From positions 7,880,001-7,944,000 of the forward strand of contig CM037591.1 of assembly GCA_021018995.1 (NCBI GenBank): 64,000 bases of DNA, in the 5' to 3' direction. This document shows, piece by piece, positions 57,316 through 64,000 of the stretch. The notes under the pieces were generated by a model. It worked only from the letters and a program-made list of their open reading frames with translations. It was not told where the DNA came from and did not search any database. The translations under genes and the position numbers were made by a program. The stretch's first letter is position 1. Every line of letters begins with the position of its first letter. Origin of the DNA: Chloranthus sessilifolius (Eukaryota; Streptophyta; Magnoliopsida; Chloranthales; Chloranthaceae).

Positions 57316-57637
57316 ATCTTGGACTACCTACAATATTTTGAGAAATTGAGAAAACAATAACTTAAAAGATATTGTACTCGATATCTTACCTAGCCTGTTG
57401 TATTCTCTAGGGAAATACGACCTTTAGTGGAATCTCGAAATCGCTTTCAAAGAGAGATAAAAATTGTTAAAAAATGATACAAAAATTCTAGATTCAATGC
57501 TTGCATAGAGAAGCATATATATAGATATCTGACGTGCACGCGGCTAGGCTTGGAGCTGGCCATTTATGCAAGGATTGAAACTATAGGGCCGTTTCTGCAA
57601 ATACGCAAACATATAGGGCCGAAAGTGCAAATTTCCC

Positions 57638-57646
57638 TACTATTTA
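57638..57646 (+). repeat. Right 9-bp target-site duplication, TACTATTTA
   Basis: Perfect direct match to 29820-29828. It abuts the outer terminus of MULE B. Confidence 0.85.
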
Positions 57647-58486
57647 TGAGTACTTGAATCAATGAAAGTAGACTTTTAACGAGTGATTTGGTGCAACGAT
57701 CAAAATTTCGGGTTAAATTTTGTTTTTGGGAATGACCGAAACCGAAAACTGAAATTTCGGCCAAAATTTTGGAGTCCATACAAATCTGAACTTAGACTTC
57801 GGTTTCGTGCCGGGCATGCCCAAAACCGAATCGTATTGGCCTAAATTTTTTATCCATAATTTGGTGCTAAAATTATCAGTGCAACTCCTGAGGTTGTCAA
57901 ATTTTTTCATGTTTTAACAATGCCGAGTTATTGCTTAACACCAACTTAGTGACTATGGTTGAATTTTTAATACAACGAATGATATTCGGTATAAGAAGCG
58001 AATTGTCGAATTAACCCCTGCTAATTAGATTCATTTTAAGTTTCTTTTTAAATGATGGATTCATTTTAAGTTATAAATGAATAAAATATTAATTTGAACC
58101 TAAGATTTTATGTAATTAATAAATAATTTTAAAACTCATCCTATCCTATCAAATTGAATTTATTTAAAAATAGAAAATTCTGAATTGAGATTCCAAATTC
58201 GAATGAAACGAAGAATTAGCGAACTAAGTAACTTTGCTGGTGCTGATTACCTAACATGAGTGCCAGTTGCTATGCTTAGGTTAATCTCCATCTATTCACA
58301 TGGTTAAGCTGGGAAAGCTACAAAACAATTTGCGACCGAAAGTTGACCGTCCGATGATGTCAAGATCCATTTTATGAAAGATCGAGACAAAAACTCGATC
58401 TCCATCGTTAGTTCATAGCCATCAATAGTTTTTGTTGTAGGTGCCCTCAAAGGTTCGGTAGGTGTAAATAAAGTTACTCATTAAAA
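57647..58486. other. Unassigned flank with decayed MITE pieces
   Basis: 57690-57960 is rich in CGAAATTTCGG-type words and ends TTAGTGACTATGG, suggesting a decayed relative of the CATAGTGAC MITEs. 58330-58470 is a half copy of the hairpin family (GACCGTCCGATGATGTCAAG..CTCGATCTCCATCG). No gene recognised. Confidence 0.5.
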
Positions 58487-58888
58487 AAAGAGTATTTTTA
58501 AATTCACCCACGAAATCTTTGAGTTCACCCAGGGAGAAACACATTGACTGTATTGAATCAAATGATGGAGATCATTTATCCTCCCAAATTTTCAAACGAT
58601 GGATCTTGAGATCATGTGCATACCATGAAACAGTCAATATTTTATTTCCCACAGCACACATCTTAGAATAGTTACCTTAACATCAAGTGCATACTTAAAA
58701 TTTACGTTAAGGTCATTTTTTTGGGTGTGTATCATATGAAATTAAAAATCATCCGTCTGATGGTACCTCCATGATCTCAAGATCCATCTTGTGAAAGATT
58801 AGGATAATAAAGAATCTCCATCGTCTGATTCAATGCTTTTTAGCGTGATTGAACTCAAAGATTTGATGGGTGGATTTAAAGGTTCTCT
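58487..58888. mobile_element. Hairpin MITE, complete simple copy
   Basis: It starts AGAGTATTTTTAAATTCACC and ends GGTGGATTTAAAGGTTCTCT. The arms pair throughout: TTGAGTTCACCC with GATTGAACTCAAAG, and TTTTATTTCCCACAGCACAC with GTGTATCATATGAAATTAAA. This is the unduplicated form of the elements at 38146 and 38993. Confidence 0.85.
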
Positions 58889-58986
58889 TAAAAACAAAGG
58901 GTAAGCTTTATTTGCAGTGGATGAAACTTCAAGTGCAACCCACATAGGTTGGTCAAAGTAAAGAAAGATGGAAGCCTAAATAAAAT

Positions 58987-59068
58987 CGTCGCCTGAGAGA
59001 TTCGAACTCTCGCGGGGAAACCCCATGTACTTAGCAGGCACACGCCTTAACCACTCGGCCAAAGCGAC
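58987..59068 (-). tRNA. tRNA-Ser (anticodon GCU)
   Basis: 82 nt on the minus strand, starting GTCGCTTTGGCCGAGTGGTT. The acceptor stem GTCGCTT pairs with the 3' AGGCGAC. The anticodon arm is TGTGC-CTGCTAA-GTACA with anticodon GCT. A class-II variable arm (TGGGGTTTCCCC) and the T arm GAGAGTTCGAATCTCTC follow. A TTTT run just downstream (near 58983) suits Pol III termination. Internal A box (TGGCCGAGTGG) and B box (GGTTCGAATC-like AGTTCGAATC) are intact. No encoded CCA, as expected in a nuclear gene. It is probably functional. Confidence 0.95.
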
Positions 59069-59199
59069 AATTGATGCCTCTGAGGCCATCTTGTATTATT
59101 TAAAGGAATTAGTTTAAACAAGCCACAAAACCCAAACTTAATAATTGAAATAATGGCTCTAACCAACATTTAAATATGGTGTTTAAATTATCTGACACC

Positions 59200-59422
59200 C
59201 AAGGTATCAAAAGCGGTATCGGTCTCAGGTATTGGTTTGCCCGAGGCCGATCTAAATCAACCGATCTTGATACAGATACGTATCGGCCATTTTTTTATTT
59301 AAAGAGTAAAAGTCTAAACCGAGACATATCGGCCGAAACATGATACGTATCCGTGATACCGAGACATATCAGTTTGGCCAAAAACCGATACGTATCGGTA
59401 TCGGCCGCTTTTCGATACCTTG
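59200..59422. mobile_element. Palindrome-rich Mutator-type MITE (copy 7)
   Basis: The best termini of the family: CAAGGTATCAAAAGCGG at the left, CCGCTTTTCGATACCTTG at the right. Flanks TCTGACACC and GCTAACACC agree at 7 of 9. The interior holds GATACGTATCGGCC words. Confidence 0.85.
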
Positions 59423-59839
59423 CTAACACCATTAAAATATCACTTTTTATCTCACACCATTGAAGTGTGATTTATCAATGTGGCATGTGGCATACATCAA
59501 TCTAAATTGTTGAAGTAGCAATCTATCATTGGAACATGTTCGTGGGAAAGAATCATGCTTCTAAGTCGATGTAAACCATCGGTGAACTTTAATGTTAGTC
59601 ATCAAAAATAAGAACAATTGTTGGTATTAGAGTGCACACTTAGGATGGTTAGAATCTCTCAAAAAGTGTGAGTTTTGGACCCATAGCCCTTCAATTGATA
59701 ATATGTCACTTTGACGGTATGGATTTCCAAGATCATAAGCCAATAAATGATGTAAGATCGTTTAAACATGATTTGGTGCTTAAATGACGGTCGGGAGAGT
59801 TGGTTCCTTGATAATTACCTTTTAGTTATGGCCTTATAG
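59423..59839. other. Unassigned DNA
   Basis: No gene or repeat recognised. Confidence 0.4.
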
Positions 59840-60326
59840 GTAAAGGTAGCCTCTTACCACAGACCAGGTAACTTACCTAGTCCTACACTAATTTCCAGCG
59901 ATGTGATACCCAATCTCATGATCGGGTCTTATGGATAAGAGCAGCTCAATGATCCTAACTACTTTTTGATAATTAAAAAAAATAAAAAATAAAAAATTAG
60001 AAAAAAAAAAATAAACTGTGAAGTCAATGACATCAACCGTTGTGAGAAATGAACGGTAAAATCAATTGTGATTTTATAGTTCATTTTACGTGCAATTGAC
60101 TCTTTGACCATATGATTTTATATTTTAATTTTGTTTTACAAAATCATGATCATTGAGCTGCTCCTATCCATAACAAGTGATCATGTGCAGGGCCGGCCCT
60201 GAGATTTTGGGGGTCTAATGCGAGTTCCTAAAATGGGGCCCTCCTTCATATTAATCCAAAAAAAAAAATCGCGACAATATTTTTTTTCAAACAAATCAAA
60301 TAATACTCATTTCTCCCATAGTAAAT

Positions 60327-60665
60327 CATAGTGACAAATTTCTTTTCTTCTAACTTTACCGAAACAGGAGAGTCGAACGAAACTTTCAGCGAAATTTTGA
60401 TGATTTCTCCAAAATTGCTTAAATTTCAATGAAATTAAAGAAATTTTGCTGAAATTTAACCGAAATTAATAAATCTTTTCTAATTTTTGTCATTTTTTAA
60501 ATAATAAATAAAAATTTTATGAAGTTTAAATATAATTTGTATTTAATATTTTTTGTACTCTCCAAAATTTTCTCGAAACTTTTCAAATTTTTCTCGTAAT
60601 TTATCCGAAATGAACCGAAATGACCCCCTACCGAAATGTTGCCGAAAATGAAATTTGTCACTATG
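60327..60665. mobile_element. hAT-type MITE, CATAGTGAC family (copy 2)
   Basis: CATAGTGACAAATTTC at the left and GAAATTTGTCACTATG at the right are perfect inverted ends. The flanks TAGTAAAT and GTAGTAAT are only loosely alike. It is nested in the hAT element. Confidence 0.82.
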
Positions 60666-60689
60666 GTAGTAATAAATTTCTCTAATATT

Positions 60690-60975
60690 TTTCAAAATTT
60701 CGTTGAAATTTATCGAAACAGAAGTTAGAAGTAACTTTCAGCGAAATTTCGATGATATCTCCGAAATTGTCAAATTTCATTAATTTCGGCGAAATTAAGG
60801 AAAATTTGTCAAATTTAATGAACTTTCTTTTATTTTAGTCGTTTTTGCATAATAAATAAAATTTTAGAATGATTAAATATAATTTATATATAATAATTTT
60901 TGTACTTCTCGAAATTTTTCAAATTTTTTTCGAAATACTTGCCGAAATTGAACTTTGTTACTATGATTGTTCTTA
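60690..60975. repeat. Decayed CATAGTGAC-family MITE (copy 3)
   Basis: Same internal words as copy 2 (CAGAAGTTAGAAGTAACTTTCA, GCGAAATTTCGATGATATCTCC) and an end GAACTTTGTTACTATGATTG. The left end is not clear. Confidence 0.6.
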
Positions 60976-61896
60976 GATTACAAATATCTACATGTGTCAT
61001 TCTACTGTTTATAATTTGAAAAAATAATTAATAAGTTAACGAAAATATATATTAAAGGAAAATAAAATGCAAAAAGAGAAAAACTAAACAGTAAAGGGCA
61101 CCCCACACTAAGATATTTTTTAGCACTTTAATTGTCATTGAATCTTTCCCGCCATTTTTTAGCACTTTAACAGTCTCAAAAGTATTCCATAAATAGGTTT
61201 ATTGGATAACTCTCATCAAGTAGATCCAAATTGATAGGTCATTTGCGAAAAATTTAGCTATAACGAATACAAGATCATTGTTGTAAATTAAGTCATTCAA
61301 TAAGAAAAAATTTGTATATATATAAACAATCCGATCAAACAATTTTGGACAAATTAAAATGAAGCCAGAGAATCCACTGAGTCAATACATAAGGTCGGTC
61401 TAGCCTAGTGAGGCAAATGACCTAACCCATGAACAACACCAACAAAGTAGAGACCTGATCTAGCCCATAAAATAAATACAAATATAGGGAATGGGAAGAG
61501 TTGAACCCATAACTTAGTGGGTAGAAAGTAAAATAACTAAAGTAGGTTAACCAAGTAACCTATTGACCAAAATTTCTATTTTAATACATTCAAAATTATA
61601 TTAATTAATTGCCCTAAAGAACTAGGGCAATAGGGGGTCCCAAAAATTTGGGGGCTCTAGGCGGCCGCACCTTGCCCCAAGGCCAGCCCTGATCAAGTGA
61701 TTAGTGTCACATGGCTGCAAATTAGTTTGGACCAGGTAAGTTACCTTACCTTGTCCATGGTACCAGGCTACATGTACCCTTTAGTTATTACGAGAAATGA
61801 TCAAATGACTATGATTGTTGGACCGTTTAGATGGTCATGGTCAGTGTTGACTATGATGCTGCTCGAGTGTGACTCGAGTGAGAGGATCAATATCCA

Positions 61897-61897
<1 letters not shown>

Positions 61898-61937
<40 letters not shown>
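61898..61937. repeat. (TTA)n microsatellite
   Basis: Run of ATT/TTA units followed by TTTATTTATTTA. Confidence 0.95.
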
Positions 61938-61938
<1 letters not shown>

Positions 61939-62144
61939 TTTATTTATTTATTTATTGGTCAATTACAGGTTTCTCAACCTCTTAGAGCACCCAACTAAGT
62001 TCTCGAGCAAATGCAACACCCACACATCACAGGTACCAAGTAAGTAGGGATAAATCTATGGCCAATGAAGCATTTTTGTATAGTTTTAAGCCTAGAGCTA
62101 AAGACATCTGTGCTATGAGGATGAAGAGAATGGGGTTTTAAACC

Positions 62145-62480
62145 TAGAGTTGTCAATCGGTCGGGTCAAGTGAAGTCGAGCACAAATTTTGGCTGTACCT
62201 GACCTGACCCGATCAGCAATCGTATATGCTCGACCTGACCTGACCCGATGCTGGACCCGAAAACCCGACCCAACTAAAATCCTCTATTTTTCTGGAATTT
62301 ATATATATAATATCGGGTGGGGCCAACTGACTCGAACCAAACTTTGCCCAAGCTGCCCAGAGCTGAATGTCGGGTAGGATGCTTCATGCCCAACCTGACC
62401 TGACAAGTGAAGTTTATATGCCTGACCCGATAATAAGGTTAGGTCAGGTATTGGGTGGACCCAACCCATTGACAGCCTTA
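62145..62480. mobile_element. hAT-type MITE with TGTCAATCGG ends
   Basis: The left TAGAGTTGTCAATCGGTCGG and right (complement) TAAGGCTGTCAATGGGTTGG are inverted. The interior repeats ACCTGACC and CCCGACC words. Such ends are common in plant hAT MITEs. The target duplication is not clear. Confidence 0.7.
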
Positions 62481-62537
62481 GTCAAAACGGCACGTTCACT
62501 TTACATTTTAGATTTATCTTATTACACCCATTTCGAC

Positions 62538-63290
62538 TAGGGGTGGAAATGGGCCGGGCTACCCTAGCCCGGCCCAATGGATTTGAACTAGGCTCAAGCT
62601 TGGCCCAAGCCCATGATGGGATTATGACCCTAAGCCGAAGCCCGCCTCAGCCTGTCTAATTTATTTTCAAAATTACTTATTGAGTTCTATATTTATAGAC
62701 ATTGAGACATTGATATATTTCAAATATCTATTAGGCTGCGTTTGGGTTAGCTCTTTGAGGGTAAAGAACAGCTCTTTTGCTCTTTGGCTCTTTGACTCCG
62801 ACAGAAAAATGCTTTCATTTTTGATAATATAGCTCCTCGCCCCATTTTCTTTGATGGGAAGCTCTTTTAATTGATAAAATTGCTCTCTAATTACTCTCTG
62901 TCAATACAAATAAAATCTGCTCTACCAGAGAGGAGACGGAGAACTACTTTTGCTCTTATAATAGCCAACTCAAATACAGCCTAATAAGAAGTTAATATTA
63001 TTCTTAGGAATGCCTAAAGTTTAACTAAAATCTATAGTTCTTTAAGGGTTTTTTGAAAAAATAAATATTACAAGTAAATTTTTTTAATATTACAAAAAAA
63101 TTCAATATAAATATTATATATGAGCACCCACTAGGCCTAAGGACTTAAGCCCAAGCTTGTCCCAATTAAATTTCGGACTTAAAGTGCTGCTCAAATCCAG
63201 CTGACAGGATTTATGTCAAGCCCAAACCCTCCTTAAATTAGATCGGGTCTAGTGGGCTGGGCCGGGCTACTCAGCCCTTTTCCACCCTTA
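62538..63290. mobile_element. hAT-type MITE with TAGGGGTGGAAATGGGCCGG ends
   Basis: The left TAGGGGTGGAAATGGGCCGG and right GGCCGGGCTACTC..TTTTCCACCCTTA are inverted. Flanks ATTTCGAC and GTTTTGAC agree at 6 of 8. It carries the nested GGCTGC-family MITE. Confidence 0.78.
62734..62981. mobile_element. Harbinger-like MITE (GGCTGC family, copy 2)
   Basis: The left GGCTGCGTTTGGGTTAGCTC and right GCCAACTCAAATACAGCC are inverted. Flanks TTA and TAA. The interior AATACAAATAAAATCTGCTC matches the MITE at 13684-14047. Confidence 0.78.
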
Positions 63291-63859
63291 GTTTTGACCA
63301 ATGCTAGCGCATTTTGGTTAAGACTAATATTTTGAACCGTTTCGGTAATAAAAACGAGCCTAGCTAGAGCTGAGCACTCTATAGTTCAGCTAGAGTGGCT
63401 CGTTGACAGCACTACACATGGCACACAATCTTGTACCCAACAGATCTTGAGATCATATTTGGTTAAATTTTGATTCCACATGCCACATGTCCCAAAAGGT
63501 TATGTTTGATGTACGCTCATGATCATGTTCTTTTTTTGAGATACGTATGAGGTGGAATAAAACTTTGATTGTCGAATAATAAGCCCATAATCTCAAGATC
63601 TATTGTGCTCAAAGATCGTGACGAAAAATGATCTCCATCCTATGATTCAAAGAATTGAACGGTTTAAGTTTTAAGCACTTGAAACCCGGGTTGAGAAGAA
63701 GAATCTTGGGCAGTAATAAATGTACCCTGCAAATATAACGCCAAGAATAACTTCATTGCTTCTATATTTGGAAAGAAGATCTTACCTATCAATTGTATAC
63801 TAAATTTAGATATAACCATATAATTTTTAATTATTTCTTTTTGATTGATAAGCATACCC

Positions 63860-63893
<34 letters not shown>

Positions 63894-63929
63894 GTGGACT
63901 TCCACTTGGAACCTTCGACGACGGTGACC

Positions 63930-63967
<38 letters not shown>

Positions 63968-64000
63968 TTTTTGCTCTCTTATTTTTCCTCCCTCAGACAA
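63291..64000. other. Right edge: hairpin MITE fragment and TA/CA microsatellites
   Basis: 63440-63660 is a fragment of the hairpin family (AGATCTTGAGATCATATTTGG..ATCTCAAGATCTATTGTG). TA and CA runs lie at about 63860-63893 and a TA run at about 63933-63965. No gene recognised. Confidence 0.6.

Larger units (their letters stand above)
29829..57637. mobile_element. Composite MULE (macrotransposon) with UGT cargo
   Basis: The unit is 27,809 bp: MULE A, an 11,883-bp middle segment, and MULE B in inverted orientation. The outer termini are perfect mirror images (GGGAAATTTGCAC ... GTGCAAATTTCCC) and are bordered by the perfect 9-bp direct repeat TACTATTTA. The inner termini have different flanks: TTATTCAAA after A and ATTGTTTTT before B. 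Two independent insertions would each carry their own duplication, and this is not seen. An inversion between two inserted copies would also not yield the same 9-mer on both outer sides. En bloc insertion or ectopic gap repair inside one MULE fits best. The middle holds an intact UGT gene. Confidence 0.75.
49514..57637 (-). mobile_element. MULE B (MuDR-type, Ulp1-bearing), 8.1 kb, inverted copy
   Basis: Same architecture as MULE A in opposite orientation: Ulp1-like gene on the plus strand, mudrA on the minus strand, four palindrome arrays. Both termini are intact (GGGAAATTTGCAC). The TATA-like AGTATAAAAGCT (about 49690) lies inside the Ulp1-side end. It is followed by a donor ATTCCAG|GTAATT (about 49818) and an acceptor TATTGTAG (about 50110), giving a leader intron that encloses array 4. 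Confidence 0.92.
60188..61691. mobile_element. Non-autonomous hAT element, 1.5 kb
   Basis: The termini CAGGGCCGGCCCTGAG and (complement of the right end) CAGGGCTGGCCTTGGG match at most positions, a common plant hAT terminus. Flanking 8-mers ATCATGTG (60180-60187) and ATCAAGTG (61692-61699) agree at 7 of 8. No transposase is present. The interior holds CATAGTGAC-family MITEs. Confidence 0.88.
59840..61783. mobile_element. Hairpin MITE (AAAGGTAC family, copy 2) interrupted by a hAT element
   Basis: The left arm AAAGGTAGCC...GACCAGGTAACTTACCTAG and right arm GGACCAGGTAAGTTACCTTA are inverted. The words GAACGGTAAAATCAATTGTG and ATGATCATTGAG..CTCC recur as in 40253-40623. The element is split by the hAT at 60188-61691. 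Confidence 0.7.

Noticed and set aside
29829-57637. Explaining the MULE pair by inversion through recombination between two independent insertions
   Set aside because: That would place one duplication on each outer side with different sequences. Here the same 9-mer is on both.
57690-57960. A further complete CATAGTGAC MITE
   Set aside because: Only the right end (TTAGTGACTATGG) is recognisable; the left end and duplication are missing.

Overview
The window is nuclear DNA of a flowering plant. The evidence is GT-AG introns with AT-rich tails, plant-type LINE, copia, MULE, hAT and MITE sequences, an intronless family-1 UDP-glycosyltransferase, a plant SAC-domain phosphatase and a nuclear tRNA-Ser(GCU) gene. 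The species cannot be named from the sequence. Most of the 64 kb is transposable-element DNA. Only three host-type genes are clear: the SAC phosphatase (3' part, 11 exons, 11490-27771), the glycosyltransferase (42232-43647) and the tRNA (58987-59068).

Left part (1-29.8 kb). A minus-strand LINE enters from the left edge (1 to about 4110), followed by a decayed copia element (4790-7700) and several MITEs. The SAC gene then runs to 27771. Its second intron (6.3 kb) is a nest. A copia integrase fragment was split by a solo LTR (13519-14453, TSD ACAAC) that itself holds a hairpin MITE. A LINE reverse-transcriptase fragment was split just after its YVDD motif by a second solo LTR (16059-17197, TSD CACAC). 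A family of palindrome-rich, Mutator-type MITEs recurs seven times across the window, several copies with visible 9-bp target duplications.

Central part (29.8-57.6 kb). Two near-identical 7.8-8.1 kb MULEs lie in inverted orientation (A, 29829-37630; B, 49514-57637). Each carries a decayed mudrA transposase and, convergent to it, a decayed DUF1985/Ulp1-like protease gene. Each also carries four arrays of a 10-bp palindrome (ATCGRYCGAT) at roughly 20-bp spacing. Three of the four arrays appear to lie in introns, and the fourth lies between the two convergent genes. A perfect 9-bp direct repeat, TACTATTTA, abuts the OUTER end of A and the OUTER end of B, while the inner ends show no matching duplication. 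The simplest reading is that all 27.8 kb, including the 11.9 kb between the MULEs with its intact UGT79-type gene, entered as one composite (macro)transposon, or was assembled inside one MULE insertion by ectopic gap repair. This is the most interesting feature of the window.

The cargo segment also holds nested TIR elements with hairpin MITEs, a SINE-like repeat, a LINE fragment, and a complete young non-autonomous LTR retrotransposon (47421-49079; LTRs differ at 2 of 461 positions; TSD GTAAG).

Right part (57.6-64 kb). A hairpin MITE, the tRNA-Ser gene, a palindrome-rich MITE, a hAT element (60188-61691) inserted in a hairpin MITE and itself carrying MITEs, two hAT-type MITEs, and microsatellites. 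No protein gene is recognised there.
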